Shown here one piece after another: positions 1-9,328 of a DNA stretch of 64,000 bases (its first letter is position 1; the number at the start of each line of letters is the position of its first letter). The notes beneath the pieces are model-generated. The model was not told the DNA's origin, made no database searches, and saw only the letters and a program-made list of their open reading frames with translations. The translations under genes were made by a program, and so were the position numbers. The stretch is from DATBSK01 sp964501785 (GTDB taxonomy: Bacteria > Actinomycetota > Acidimicrobiia > IMCC26256 > PALSA-555), in contig CAZCUD010000018.1 in NCBI GenBank assembly GCA_964501785.1, positions 1 through 64,000 of the forward strand. The letters are read 5' to 3'.

Positions 1-693
1 ACCGACGCACCGAAGCCGGACATGCCCGAGGAGTACTCGCCCGAGCCGTTCCAGCTCGAGGCACCGGCCGACCCCGGCAAGGAAGCGCTGTGGACGCGCC
101 TCATCCTCCCGCTCGCCCTGCCGATCGTCTCCGCGATCGCCGTCCTGCTGTGGGTCCTCAACATCTCGCGCGCGTTCATCGCTGGCGGCACGACCGGTGC
201 GCTGATCATCGTCGTGATCGTGACCGTCACGATCATGGCGGGCGCCGCGCTCATGTCGGCGATGCCGCGGATGCGCACCTCGTCCAAGCTCCTGATCGTC
301 GCCTTCGCGGTGGCGCTCATCGTCTCCGCGGGCATCGTCACGCTCGGCCCCAGCGAGGACCACGGTGAGGCGGGTGGCGGCGGCTTCCAGGAGCCGACCG
401 GGAAGCCGGTGGCCACCGTCACCGTCGAGGCCCAGCCCGGCGCCGCGATCGCCTTCGACCGCGACTCCTACGACACCCAGGCCGGCATCAACGAGTTCGA
501 CTACGTCCTCGGCAGCGGCACCCACACGCTGCTGTTCGACGAGCCGGAGTTCGCCGGCTTCATCCTCGAGGTCGGGGGATCGCAGCAGCGCGACGTGGGC
601 AAGGTCGAGCTGGAGCCGGGTGAGTACACGATCTTCTGCGACGTGCCCGGCCACCGCGCCGCCGGCATGGAGGCCGTCGTCAACGTCACGTAG
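1..693 (+). CDS. Membrane-anchored cupredoxin-like protein (5' end probably outside the window)
   Basis: The frame is open to the window edge. The first ATG is at 22 but has neither a Shine-Dalgarno sequence nor a -10 box before it, so the true start may lie upstream. Counting from that ATG, three hydrophobic segments (about 26-48, 57-80, 89-109) precede a soluble C-terminal domain. The domain carries a type I copper ligand set: His168, then Cys206, His211 and Met216 in a C-x4-H-x4-M arrangement near the end. Such domains carry electrons or act in copper-dependent oxidases outside the membrane. The partner is unknown because the upstream neighbours are not visible. The 3' end overlaps the convergent next gene by 8 bp. 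Confidence 0.8.
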   Translation, partial: TDAPKPDMPEEYSPEPFQLEAPADPGKEALWTRLILPLALPIVSAIAVLLWVLNISRAFIAGGTTGALIIVVIVTVTIMAGAALMSAMPRMRTSSKLLIVAFAVALIVSAGIVTLGPSEDHGEAGGGGFQEPTGKPVATVTVEAQPGAAIAFDRDSYDTQAGINEFDYVLGSGTHTLLFDEPEFAGFILEVGGSQQRDVGKVELEPGEYTIFCDVPGHRAAGMEAVVNVT

Positions 694-1597
694 CGCCCGC
701 GGGGTCCGCGTGGGGAGCCAGCACCCGCAGCGCGCCGGGCATCGTGTCCACCCGACCCGGCAGCGCGCCCACCCGCTCGCCGCTCGCCCAGAGCTCGAGC
801 GGGACGTCACCGCCGTCGGCGCGCAGCTCCACTGACGCCCCGCGCAGCATGGTGACCTCGTCGAGGTCGACGTGCGTGCCGCGGAACACCGATGGGAACC
901 GCGTCGTGAACTTCACCAGCGACGCCGGTCCGATGATGCACACGTCGAGCAGACCGTCGTCGACGTCCGCGTCGGGGGTGATCCGCATCCCGCCCGCGTA
1001 GCGGCTCGTGTTGCCCGCGGCGACGAGCCAGGCGGCACCGCGCCACTCCTCGTCGTCGACGCGCACGACCATCGGCTGCGGCCGGTAGACCATCGCCGTG
1101 CGCAGCACCGCGAGCACGTAGAGCGGCGTCCCGGTGACGTGCTGGACGCCGTTGGCCCAGCGGTTCGCATCCGCGTCGAAGCCGGTGTTCGCGACCGTCG
1201 TGCACCACCGCGCGCCGCCGTCCTCGGTCGTCGCGCGTGCGATGTCGATGGTCCTCGGGCGCCCGGTGTCGAGCAGGTCGAGCGCGCGCAGGGGTGCTCG
1301 TTGATCGATCCCGAGGTGGCGGGCGAAGTCGTTGCCCGCCCCGGTCGGCACCACCCCGAGGGTGCCGCCGGTCTCCGCGGCGACGCCGGCCAGCGCGGCG
1401 ATCGTCCCGTCGCCGCCGCACGCCAGCACGCCCCCGCCCGACTCGAACGCGTCACTCGCGGCACGGATGCCGTCGTCGGCGTCGCTCGACACGTGCACGG
1501 CCACGCCCCGCGCCTCGAGTGCCGCGCGCAGCTCGGGAAGGAGCCTGCGGGTGCGTCCTCGTCCGGCCACCGGGTTCACGACGGCGGTCCAGGGCAC
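686..1597 (-). CDS. Diacylglycerol kinase / YegS-like lipid kinase
   Basis: This 303-residue protein has the DAGK catalytic fold: a VNPxAGRGR start near residue 7, the nucleotide loop GGDGT at 61-65 and a GAGNDFAR motif near 85. The family phosphorylates diacylglycerol, sphingoid bases or related lipids at the inner membrane face with ATP; the substrate cannot be told from sequence. The GTG start at 1597 is preceded by a TACGAT -10 box (plus positions 1606-1611) with an 8-nt spacer, so the message is probably leaderless. It is divergent from uppS and converges on the cupredoxin gene. Confidence 0.9.
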   Translation of the reverse strand: MPWTAVVNPVAGRGRTRRLLPELRAALEARGVAVHVSSDADDGIRAASDAFESGGGVLACGGDGTIAALAGVAAETGGTLGVVPTGAGNDFARHLGIDQRAPLRALDLLDTGRPRTIDIARATTEDGGARWCTTVANTGFDADANRWANGVQHVTGTPLYVLAVLRTAMVYRPQPMVVRVDDEEWRGAAWLVAAGNTSRYAGGMRITPDADVDDGLLDVCIIGPASLVKFTTRFPSVFRGTHVDLDEVTMLRGASVELRADGGDVPLELWASGERVGALPGRVDTMPGALRVLAPHADPAGAT

Positions 1598-1605
1598 GGC
1601 GCCGG

Positions 1606-1632
1606 ATCGTAGCGGCGACCGCTGGTTAGCCT
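1606..1632. promoter_or_regulatory. Divergent leaderless promoters for the lipid kinase and uppS
   Basis: A minus-strand -10 box TACGAT (1606-1611) and a plus-strand -10 box TAGCCT (1627-1632) lie 15 bp apart, each 8 nt from its GTG start. No Shine-Dalgarno sequence is present on either side. The -10 regions are read from sequence; transcription starts are inferred. Confidence 0.6.
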
Positions 1633-1640
1633 CCCCTTCC

Positions 1641-2381
1641 GTGAGCGATCTGTTCGCGGCCGAGGGCCTCGACCCCGCGCGTGTTCCCCGTCACGTCGCG
1701 ATCGTGATGGACGGCAACGGTCGCTGGGCGCAGCGCCGGGGCCTGAAGCGCACCGACGGTCATGCCGCAGGGGAGGAGGCCCTGTTCGACACGGTCGAGG
1801 GCGCGCTCGACCTCGGTCTGCGGTGGATGACCGTCTACGCGTTCTCGACCGAGAACTGGCGCCGTCCGCTCGAAGAGGTCCGGTTCCTGATGCGCTTCAA
1901 CGAGTCGTTGCTGCTCCGCCGGCGCGACGACCTGAACGAGCGCGGCGTGCGGGTGCGCTTCATCGGCCGCCGCGGCGGCCGAGTGCCCAAGCGCGTCCTG
2001 CGTCACATCGAGGACACCGAGGAGCTCACCCGGGCCAACCGGCGGATGACGCTCACGTTCGCGTTCAACTACGGCGGACGCGCCGAGCTCGTCGACGCAG
2101 TGCGCCGGATCGCCTCCGAGGCCCGGTCGCGGCGCCTCGCCCCCGACAAGATCGACGAGCGCACGATCCACAAGCACCTCTACTCGCCCGACATGCCCGA
2201 CCCCGACGTGCTGGTGCGCACGTCGGGCGAGTTCCGCACCTCCAACTTCCTCCTCTGGGAGGCCGCCTACAGCGAGCTCGTCTTCACCGACGTCCTCTGG
2301 CCCGACTTCCGCCGCGAGCACCTCTTCGCCGCCGTCCGCGAGTTCCAGCAGCGCGATCGCCGCTTCGGCGCGATCGAGTAG
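1641..2381 (+). CDS. uppS: Undecaprenyl diphosphate synthase (cis-prenyltransferase)
   Basis: It makes the C55 lipid carrier for peptidoglycan by adding isopentenyl units to a short allylic diphosphate. The protein has 246 residues, normal for the family. The catalytic MDGNGRWA motif is at 23-30 with Asp24, followed by the YAFSTENWxRP motif and the C-terminal RTSGE-x-R-x-SNFLLW substrate-binding motif. The GTG at 1641 was chosen because TAGCCT lies 8 nt upstream and the protein then begins at the usual distance from the motif; the longer open frame upstream has no start signal. The uppS-recO order is common in actinobacteria. Confidence 0.95.
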   Translation: MSDLFAAEGLDPARVPRHVAIVMDGNGRWAQRRGLKRTDGHAAGEEALFDTVEGALDLGLRWMTVYAFSTENWRRPLEEVRFLMRFNESLLLRRRDDLNERGVRVRFIGRRGGRVPKRVLRHIEDTEELTRANRRMTLTFAFNYGGRAELVDAVRRIASEARSRRLAPDKIDERTIHKHLYSPDMPDPDVLVRTSGEFRTSNFLLWEAAYSELVFTDVLWPDFRREHLFAAVREFQQRDRRFGAIE

Positions 2382-2433
2382 CCGGAACGGCCCCGCCCAA
2401 CCGGAATCACACGCGTGTCGTTACACTCCCGGG

Positions 2434-3159
2434 GTGGCCTTGTACCGCGACCAGGGGGTCGTGCTGCGGACGATCAAGCTCGGGGAGGCCGATCGCATCG
2501 TCACCTTCTTGACCCGCGGGCACGGCAAGGTGCGGGCGGTGGCGAAGGGCATCCGACGCCCGGGCAGCCGCTTCGGTGCCCGCCTCGAGCCGATGAGCAA
2601 CGTCGCGCTCCAGCTCTACCAGGGCCGTGAGCTCGACATCGTCACCCAGGTCGAGACGATCGACGCCAACCGGTCGCTGCGCGAGCACTACGGGTGCCTC
2701 ACCCACGCGACGTCGATGCTCGAGGCGGTCGACCAGGTCGCGCTCGAGCGCGAGCCCAACCCGGCGCTGTACCGGATGCTCACCAACGCGCTGCTGACCC
2801 TCGCCGCGGAGCCGTCGCCGGTGGTGAGCGCGGCGTTCTTCTGGAAGCTCCTCTCGCTGGAGGGCTTCCACCCGGTGCTCGACGGGTGCGCCCGCTGCGG
2901 CGCCGCCGGGGGCGGCGAAGGGTTCACCACCTTCGACCTCGACGACGGTGGGGTGCTCTGCACCGAGTGCTCGCCCCGGGGCGGACGACGGGTGCGGGCC
3001 GACTCGGTCGCCGTCGTCGGGGCCATCGTCGAGGGCCGGCTGCGCAGCGTGCTCGACGCGCCACCGTCCGACGAGGTGCTGCGCGACGTCGAGCGCCTCG
3101 CCGTCGCCGCGCTCGAGCACCACTCCGAGCGCCGCCTCCGCAGCGCCGCCCTCCTCTGA
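2434..3159 (+). CDS. recO: DNA repair protein RecO
   Basis: RecO loads RecA onto SSB-coated single-stranded DNA with RecR. The 241-residue protein has the N-terminal OB fold (typical opening YRDQGVVLRTIKLGEAD) and a C-terminal zinc site Cys152-x2-Cys155 with Cys176-x2-Cys179. The GTG start is preceded by TACACT (2422-2427) with a 6-nt spacer, the ideal geometry for a leaderless transcript. Confidence 0.95.
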   Translation: MALYRDQGVVLRTIKLGEADRIVTFLTRGHGKVRAVAKGIRRPGSRFGARLEPMSNVALQLYQGRELDIVTQVETIDANRSLREHYGCLTHATSMLEAVDQVALEREPNPALYRMLTNALLTLAAEPSPVVSAAFFWKLLSLEGFHPVLDGCARCGAAGGGEGFTTFDLDDGGVLCTECSPRGGRRVRADSVAVVGAIVEGRLRSVLDAPPSDEVLRDVERLAVAALEHHSERRLRSAALL

Positions 3160-3226
3160 CTCGTCGTCGGACGATCCGCTCGCCTGCCGGTGCGTGGGGG
3201 CCCTCCGATACGATCGGCGCTCCGCT

Positions 3227-4567
3227 ATGGCCAAGCCCGACCAGATGGAACGCGTCGTCAACCTCTGCAAGCGCCGAGGCTTCGTGTTCCCGTCGAGCGA
3301 GATCTACGGCGGCTTCCGCTCGACCTGGGACTACGGCCCGCTCGGCGTCCTGCTCAAGCGCAACGTCAAGGACGCCTGGTGGCGCTCCATGGTCCAGCTG
3401 CGCGACGACGTGGTCGGGCTCGACGCCGCGATCCTGATGTCGCCCAAGGTCTGGGAGGCGAGCGGCCACCTGGCCACCTTCACCGACCCGCTCGTCGACT
3501 GCCGCAGCTGCAAGGAGCGGTTCCGCGCCGACCAGCTGCCGGCGTCGGGGGCGTGCCCGAACTGCGGCGCCAAGGACTCCTTCACCGAGGCGCGCCAGTT
3601 CAACCTGATGTTCCGGACCTTCGTCGGCCCCGTCGAGGACGACTCCTCGGTCGCGTACCTCCGGCCCGAGACCGCGCAGGGGATCTTCGTCAACTTCCAG
3701 AACGTGCAGACGACGACGCGCAAGAAGCCGCCGTTCGGCATCGCGCAGATCGGCAAGTCGTTCCGCAACGAGATCACGCCGGGCAACTTCATCTTCCGTA
3801 CCCGCGAGTTCGAGCAGATGGAGATGGAGTTCTTCGTCCCGCCCGAGGACGGTCAGCGCTGGTACGAGTACTGGTGCCAGGAGCGGCTGCGGTGGTTCAC
3901 CGACCTCGGGATCCCCGACGACCGGCTCCGGCTGCGCCCGCACGAGACCGACGAGCTCTCCCACTACTCGACCGGCACGTCCGACGTGGAGTTCGAGTAC
4001 CCCTGGGGCTGGGGCGAGCTCGAGGGCATCGCGAACCGCACCGACTTCGACCTCAAGGCCCACGCCGAGCACAGCGGCGTCGACCTCTCCTACTTCGACC
4101 AGGAGCACGAGCGTCGCTACGTCCCGCACGTGATCGAACCTGCCCTCGGCGCCGACCGGGCCACCCTCGCCTTCCTCCTCGCGGCGTACGACGAGGAGGA
4201 CGTGCCCGCCACCTCCAAGGACGGTGACAAGGGCGGCTCCGAGAAGCGCACGGTGCTGCGCCTCGATCCGCGGCTCGCGCCCCTGAAGGCGGCGGTGCTG
4301 CCCCTGTCCCGCCACGAGAAGCTGGTGCCCGTGGCCGACGAGGTGGCGAGCCTGCTGCGCCCCGAGATGATGATCGACGTCGATAGCGCCGGATCGATCG
4401 GGCGCCGCTACCGTCGACAGGACGAGATCGGGACGCCGATGTGCGTGACGATCGACTTCGAGACGCTCGACGACAAGGCGGTCACGGTGCGTGACCGCGA
4501 CACGATGACCCAGGACCGCGTGGCCATCGACGACCTGGTCGCCTACCTCGGGGAGAGGGTGCCGTAG
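3227..4567 (+). CDS. glyS: Glycyl-tRNA synthetase, alpha2 type
   Basis: This class II aminoacyl-tRNA synthetase has 446 residues, the size of the bacterial dimeric form. It shows a CxxC...CxxC zinc-binding insert (about 92-115), motif 2 around FRNEITPGNFIFRTREFEQME, and motif 3 around the GWGELEGIANR stretch, followed by an anticodon-binding domain. The ATG at 3227 follows a TACGAT -10 box (3209-3214) with a 12-nt gap, leaving at most a very short leader. Its stop codon overlaps the GTG of the next gene by 1 nt, suggesting translational coupling. Confidence 0.96.
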   Translation: MAKPDQMERVVNLCKRRGFVFPSSEIYGGFRSTWDYGPLGVLLKRNVKDAWWRSMVQLRDDVVGLDAAILMSPKVWEASGHLATFTDPLVDCRSCKERFRADQLPASGACPNCGAKDSFTEARQFNLMFRTFVGPVEDDSSVAYLRPETAQGIFVNFQNVQTTTRKKPPFGIAQIGKSFRNEITPGNFIFRTREFEQMEMEFFVPPEDGQRWYEYWCQERLRWFTDLGIPDDRLRLRPHETDELSHYSTGTSDVEFEYPWGWGELEGIANRTDFDLKAHAEHSGVDLSYFDQEHERRYVPHVIEPALGADRATLAFLLAAYDEEDVPATSKDGDKGGSEKRTVLRLDPRLAPLKAAVLPLSRHEKLVPVADEVASLLRPEMMIDVDSAGSIGRRYRRQDEIGTPMCVTIDFETLDDKAVTVRDRDTMTQDRVAIDDLVAYLGERVP

Positions 4568-5670
4568 TGCCGGACGACCAGGAGCAGAGCTACTACGACG
4601 TGCTCGGCGTCGACCCGAACGCGTCCAAGGACGAGATCCGCGAGGCCTACCGCGAGCGGCTCGGTGAGGCGCAAGCCGCGGTCACCGACGCGGAGACCGC
4701 GAAGCGGCCCGAGGGGTCCCGCATCGCGTCGGCGCGCGCCGAGGAGGCGAGCGTCCGGTCGGCGTGGCAGGTGCTGTCCGACCCCGTGCAGCGCGAGCGC
4801 CACGACTCGTCCATCGGCGTCTCGCGCGACGCGCCGGGCTCCGAGATCCGTCCCGACGACGAGGCCGGCGCGGATGACGGGGCCGACACCGACGACGGCG
4901 CCGACCGCACGCCGGCGCGCCGGGGCGCGGCCGCGAACGGCGGGGGAGGGCCGCAGCCGCCGCAGCGCATCACGCTCCTGTCGCGCGAGCACCCGCCCAC
5001 ACCACCGAGCTGGCCGCCCGGGCTCGTCCCGCCGCCACCGCGCGCACGCACGCTCGCGATGGCGGTCGACATCGCGGTGCTGATCGTGATGCTGCTCGTC
5101 ACCCAGATCGCGATCGTGCCTGCGGTGCTCGACGAGATGTACCCCAAGGAGCGCGCGCAGCTCGAGGCGACGAACGACGACATCGACCGTCTCGACGCCT
5201 GCATCGAGCGGCGACCCCGCCAGCCCGCGAACGAGCCGGCCGTGTGTCAGACCGACGACGGCGAGCCGCTGTCGAAGTCGCGCCTCGAGAACAAGCAGGA
5301 GAACTTCGAGGAGCGCGCGCAAGACCTCGTCGCGGACACCCAGACCGGCGCGCTGATCGTCTTCCTCGGCCTGATGATCGCGATGCTGCTCTACCTGATC
5401 CCGTCGAGCCTGCGGTCGGGCCGCACGCTGGGCAAGCACCTGTTCCAGATCCGTGCGGTCAACGAGGACGGCTCGCCGCTCAACTTCCGCTCGGCGCTCG
5501 CGCGCTACGGGCTCCCCGTGATCGTCGCGGTGGTGCTCGGGTCGGTCCTCGGGCCGCTCCAGCCGCTCATCGCCGCGGCCGCGATCTTTGGGGTGCTCAT
5601 GTGGCAGCGCAACGCGAGCTACCAGGGCCTCCACGACCGCTTCGCGCACACGATCGTCGTCGACGGGTGA
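4567..5670 (+). CDS. J-like domain fused to an RDD membrane domain
   Basis: The N-terminus (about 8-80) reads as a J domain (YYDVLGVDPNASKDEIREAYRERL), but the HPD tripeptide that activates DnaK is absent, so classical co-chaperone activity is unlikely. An acidic, low-complexity linker (about 85-140) follows. The C-terminal half is an RDD domain with hydrophobic segments near 165-185, 260-280 and 310-340, and the characteristic GRTLGKHLFQIRAV loop. RDD proteins are inner-membrane proteins of mostly unknown role. It overlaps glyS by 1 nt and is probably co-transcribed. Confidence 0.85.
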   Translation: MPDDQEQSYYDVLGVDPNASKDEIREAYRERLGEAQAAVTDAETAKRPEGSRIASARAEEASVRSAWQVLSDPVQRERHDSSIGVSRDAPGSEIRPDDEAGADDGADTDDGADRTPARRGAAANGGGGPQPPQRITLLSREHPPTPPSWPPGLVPPPPRARTLAMAVDIAVLIVMLLVTQIAIVPAVLDEMYPKERAQLEATNDDIDRLDACIERRPRQPANEPAVCQTDDGEPLSKSRLENKQENFEERAQDLVADTQTGALIVFLGLMIAMLLYLIPSSLRSGRTLGKHLFQIRAVNEDGSPLNFRSALARYGLPVIVAVVLGSVLGPLQPLIAAAAIFGVLMWQRNASYQGLHDRFAHTIVVDG

Positions 5671-5684
5671 CCGCTTCCCTCTGA

Positions 5685-5724
5685 TGCGTACCTCAGTCCC
5701 CCTATAGGGGGTCTGAGGTACGCA
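5685..5724. repeat. Hairpin repeat, family A, copy 1
   Basis: Two arms TGCGTACCTCAG...CTGAGGTACGCA enclose CCCCCTATAGGGGG with one T/T mismatch, a near-perfect 40-nt palindrome. It lies 15 nt after the RDD gene stop and before ppdK. The arm sequence is shared with 25487-25525. It may terminate transcription; there is no U-tract. Confidence 0.8.
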
Positions 5725-5772
5725 ACGAGGTCGGTAGGCTCGAAGGCGATCACCACTGGGAGACTGCAGAAG

Positions 5773-8418
5773 ATGACCGGCACCAAGTACGTCTACGCCT
5801 TCGAAGAGGGCTCCAAGGAGCAGAAGTACCTGCTCGGCGGCAAGGGCGCCAACCTCGCCGAGATGACCAACCTCGGCCTCCCGGTACCTCCCGGCTTCAC
5901 GATCACCACCGACGCCTGCAACGCCTACATGGCCGGTGGCGATGTCCTCCCCGACGGGCTCATGGACGAGGTCGCGACCGCGCTGAGCGCCCTCGAGCAG
6001 AAGATGGGCAAGACGCTGGGCGACGAGGTCGACCCCCTCCTCGTGTCGGTCCGGTCGGGCGCGCCGTTCTCGATGCCCGGGATGATGGACACCGTCCTCA
6101 ACCTGGGCCTCAATGACGTGTCCGTCGGCGGCCTCGCGAAGCAGACCGACAACGAGCGCTTCGCCTTCGACTCGTACCGCCGCTTCGTCCAGATGTTCGG
6201 CAAGATCGTGCTCGACGTCGACGGTGACCTGTTCGAGGAGGCCCTCGAGGAGCTGCGCAAGGAGCAGGGCGTCGAGACCGACCCCGAGCTCGACGCCGAC
6301 GCGCTGCGCGGCCTGGTCGAGACCTTCAAGGGCATCGTGGCGGAGCAGGCCGGCATCACGTTCCCGCAAGACCCTCGCGAGCAGCTCCGGCTCGCCATCG
6401 AAGCCGTCTTCCGGTCGTGGAACGGTGAGCGCGCTCGCCTCTACCGCAAGATGGAGCGCATCCCCGACGACCTCGGCACCGCCGTCAACGTGCAGACGAT
6501 GGTCTTCGGCAACAAGGGCGACGACTCCGGCACCGGCGTCGCGTTCACCCGTGACCCCGCGACCGGCGAGAAGCGACCGTACGGCGACTTCCTCGCGAAC
6601 GCGCAGGGCGAGGACGTGGTCGCCGGCATCCGCGTCACCCAGCCGCTGGACGCGATGGCAGACGTGTTCCCCCAGTGCCACACGCAGCTCCTCGAGGTCA
6701 TGCACACGCTCGAGACGCACTACCGCGACATGTGCGACATCGAGTTCACCATCGAGCAGGGTCGCCTCTTCATCCTCCAGACCCGAGTGGGCAAGCGCTC
6801 GGCCGCGGCCGCGCTGCGCATGGCGGTCGAGATGCACGAAGAGGGGATGATCGACAAGCGCGAGGCCGTGCTGCGCGTCGAGCCCGAGCAGCTCGACCAG
6901 CTCCTGCACCCGCAGTTCGACCCCCGCGCCGAGTACTCGGCGATGGCCAAGGGCCTCAACGCGTCGCCCGGCGCCGCGGTCGGCAAGGCCGTGTTCACCG
7001 CTGACGACGCCGACGAGTGGGCGGCGCGCGGCGAGCAGATCATCCTGGTGCGCCCCGAGACCTCGCCCGACGACCTGCACGGCATGATCGCGGCCGAGGG
7101 GATCCTCACGTCGCGCGGTGGGCTGGTGAGCCACGCCGCGGTGGTCGCACGGGGCATGGGCACGCCGGCGGTGTGCGGTGCGGCCGACCTCGACATCGAC
7201 GTGCAGGCGAAGCAGTACACGGTCGGCGACACCGTCGTGCGCGAGGGCGACGTCATCTCGATCAACGGCACGACCGGCGAGATCGTGCTCGGCGCGGTCG
7301 CGGTGATCACGCCCGAGCCGACCGGGCCGTTCGAGACCGTCCTCGGCTGGGCCGACGAGCTGCGCACGCTCGGCGTGCGCACCAACGCCGACCTCCCCCA
7401 CGACGCCCAGGTCGCGCGCCGCTTCGGTGCGGAGGGGATCGGCTTGTGCCGCACCGAGCACATGTTCCTGGGCGACCGGCTCCCGATCGTCCAGCGCTTC
7501 ATCCTCGCGGCCGACCCTGCCGAGGAGAAGGCCGCGCTCGACGAGCTCGAGACGCTCCAGCGCACCGACTACATCGGGATCCTCGAGGCGATGGACGGCC
7601 TGCCCGTCACGATCCGGCTCCTCGACCCGCCGCTCCACGAGTTCCTCCCCGACATCGAGGAGCTGTTGGTGCGGGAGGCCAAGGGCGAGCTCGACGAGAA
7701 GGCGCGAGCCCTGCTGCACGCGGCGCAGCACTGGCGCGAGGCGAACCCGATGCTCGGCACCCGCGGCGTTCGCCTCGGCGTGCTCAAGCCCGACCTCTAC
7801 CGCACCCAGGTGCGCGCGCTGTTCGACGCCGTCATCCAGCGCAAGGGGGCGGGTGGCACGCCGAAGGTCGAGGTGATGATCCCGCTGTCGGTGTCGGGTC
7901 CCGAGCTCGCGCTCGCCGTGAGCTGGGTGCGCGAGGTCGCGGCCGAGCGCGCCGGGGCCGCCGAGTCGGTCGGCGGGCTCGACTACCTGGTCGGGACGAT
8001 GGTCGAGACCCCCCGAGCCGCGCTCCTCGCCGACGAGATCGCCGAGCACTCCGAGTTCTTCTCGTTCGGCACCAACGACCTCACCCAGATGACGTTCGGG
8101 TTCTCCCGCGACGACGTCGAGGGTCGCTTCATGTCCGAGTACCTCGAGCAGAAGCTGCTCGACGCGAACCCGTTCGAGACGCTCGACGCCCGCGGCGTCG
8201 GTGAGCTCGTCCGGATCGCGGTCGACAAGGGACGCGCGGTGCGCGGCGACCTGAAGCTGGGCATCTGCGGCGAGCACGGTGGCGACCCGGCGTCGGTCGC
8301 GTTCTGCCACCAGGTCGGTCTCGACTACGTGTCGTGCTCGCCGTACCGGGTGCCGCTCGCGCGCCTCGCTGCCGCCCACGCCGCCCTCGGCGACACCGGC
8401 CCGGCCACGACCGCCTGA
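5773..8418 (+). CDS. ppdK: Pyruvate, phosphate dikinase
   Basis: It interconverts pyruvate, ATP and phosphate with PEP, AMP and diphosphate. The 881 residues fit the family. The order is an ATP-grasp nucleotide-binding domain (1 to about 340), a swivelling phosphohistidine domain with GGLVSHAAVVARG (catalytic His454) and a PEP/pyruvate barrel with GTNDLTQMTFG and CGEHGGDP (Cys832). The ATG at 5773 has only a weak GGGAG upstream and a possible TAGGCT -10 box near 5737. It is a central gluconeogenic/anaplerotic enzyme and stands alone as a transcription unit between two hairpins. Confidence 0.97.
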   Translation: MTGTKYVYAFEEGSKEQKYLLGGKGANLAEMTNLGLPVPPGFTITTDACNAYMAGGDVLPDGLMDEVATALSALEQKMGKTLGDEVDPLLVSVRSGAPFSMPGMMDTVLNLGLNDVSVGGLAKQTDNERFAFDSYRRFVQMFGKIVLDVDGDLFEEALEELRKEQGVETDPELDADALRGLVETFKGIVAEQAGITFPQDPREQLRLAIEAVFRSWNGERARLYRKMERIPDDLGTAVNVQTMVFGNKGDDSGTGVAFTRDPATGEKRPYGDFLANAQGEDVVAGIRVTQPLDAMADVFPQCHTQLLEVMHTLETHYRDMCDIEFTIEQGRLFILQTRVGKRSAAAALRMAVEMHEEGMIDKREAVLRVEPEQLDQLLHPQFDPRAEYSAMAKGLNASPGAAVGKAVFTADDADEWAARGEQIILVRPETSPDDLHGMIAAEGILTSRGGLVSHAAVVARGMGTPAVCGAADLDIDVQAKQYTVGDTVVREGDVISINGTTGEIVLGAVAVITPEPTGPFETVLGWADELRTLGVRTNADLPHDAQVARRFGAEGIGLCRTEHMFLGDRLPIVQRFILAADPAEEKAALDELETLQRTDYIGILEAMDGLPVTIRLLDPPLHEFLPDIEELLVREAKGELDEKARALLHAAQHWREANPMLGTRGVRLGVLKPDLYRTQVRALFDAVIQRKGAGGTPKVEVMIPLSVSGPELALAVSWVREVAAERAGAAESVGGLDYLVGTMVETPRAALLADEIAEHSEFFSFGTNDLTQMTFGFSRDDVEGRFMSEYLEQKLLDANPFETLDARGVGELVRIAVDKGRAVRGDLKLGICGEHGGDPASVAFCHQVGLDYVSCSPYRVPLARLAAAHAALGDTGPATTA

Positions 8419-8424
8419 TCGGTT

Positions 8425-8460
8425 GCGTCGCTCACCGTCGAGAGGCGGGTCGAGCGACGC
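8425..8460. terminator. Bidirectional hairpin between ppdK and a convergent methyltransferase
   Basis: Arms GCGTCGCTC (8425-8433) and GAGCGACGC (8452-8460) are perfectly complementary with an 18-nt loop. The position between two convergent stop codons supports a shared terminator. There is no U-tract. Confidence 0.5.
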
Positions 8461-8463
8461 GCG

Positions 8464-9321
8464 TCAGGGACGACGGGCCGCGACGGCGGTCATGGTCACC
8501 GACAGCTCGAGGTGACCCGCGCGCGCCGCGTCCTCCGTGGCGGTGAGCAGGCGCGACGCGCGCTCGGTTCCCAGGTGCGCGACGACCGCCGGCGCGGCGA
8601 GGACGTCTCGCAGGGGGAACAGGCCGGGCGGCCCCGGCTCGCGGTCGGGGTCCCACTCCGTCCATGTGTGCGTCGCCGACGTCTGCGCCGCGATGGCCGC
8701 ACCCGCGCCGTCGCACCACTCGACCAGGCGCGCGCCGGCGGACGCGCCGTCGCCGCGGAACGCGACCATCGCCTCCTGCAGGTCGACCGCGGCCGCGGGC
8801 GATCCCAGGTCGGCGCGGAACGTCGTCCAGTCGGTGTCGGTGAGGCAGAGGCGTCCGCTGGGCCGCAGCACGCGCGCCAGCTCGCGCACCGCGCGCTGCG
8901 GATCCGCCACCCACTGGAGGGTGCGCTCGGCCCGGCACGCGTCGAAGGTCGAGTCGGGCGCATCGATCGCGAGCGCATCACCGACCCGGAACGTCACCCG
9001 CACGAGGTCGCCTTCGGCGCGAGCCCGGGCCACCGCCAGCATCGTGGCGCTCGGGTCGAGGCCGACCACGTGCCCACCCGGGGCGACGAGCGCCGCGCAC
9101 GCCCGGGCGACGTCGCCGAGCCCACACCCGACGTCGAGCACCCGGTCGCCCGGCCCCAGTGCGAGCTGCTCCTGCTCCCAGGCCCGCAGCCGGCGCACGG
9201 CCGGCCAGCCCGCCACGGCCTCCATCGTCGCCACCAGGTAGGACGGGTCGTGCTGCTCGTCGACCGCACCGAACGCTCGCTCGTCGAGGGCGTCGGCCTC
9301 GTGAGCCGGGAGCTCGGGCAC
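8464..9321 (-). CDS. Class I SAM-dependent methyltransferase
   Basis: The 285-residue protein has a Methyltransf_11-type Rossmann fold: motif I VLDVGCGLGDVARA, an acidic loop GLDPS, and a post-motif LARVLRPSGRLCLTDTDW. The GTG at 9321 was chosen because TACGTT lies 7 nt upstream on the minus strand (plus 9329-9334); a longer frame upstream would run through the divergent gene. The substrate is unknown. It resembles ubiquinone/menaquinone or small-molecule methyltransferases but has no informative neighbours. Confidence 0.85.
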   Translation of the reverse strand: MPELPAHEADALDERAFGAVDEQHDPSYLVATMEAVAGWPAVRRLRAWEQEQLALGPGDRVLDVGCGLGDVARACAALVAPGGHVVGLDPSATMLAVARARAEGDLVRVTFRVGDALAIDAPDSTFDACRAERTLQWVADPQRAVRELARVLRPSGRLCLTDTDWTTFRADLGSPAAAVDLQEAMVAFRGDGASAGARLVEWCDGAGAAIAAQTSATHTWTEWDPDREPGPPGLFPLRDVLAAPAVVAHLGTERASRLLTATEDAARAGHLELSVTMTAVAARRP

Positions 9322-9328
9322 CGAAGGC

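Noticed and set aside
4543..8379. 1278-codon open frame on the minus strand opposite ppdK
   Set aside because: It is a shadow of the ppdK and RDD coding strands in a GC-rich genome. The translation is biased to Arg, Glu, Val and Leu without domains, and ppdK is unmistakable on the plus strand.
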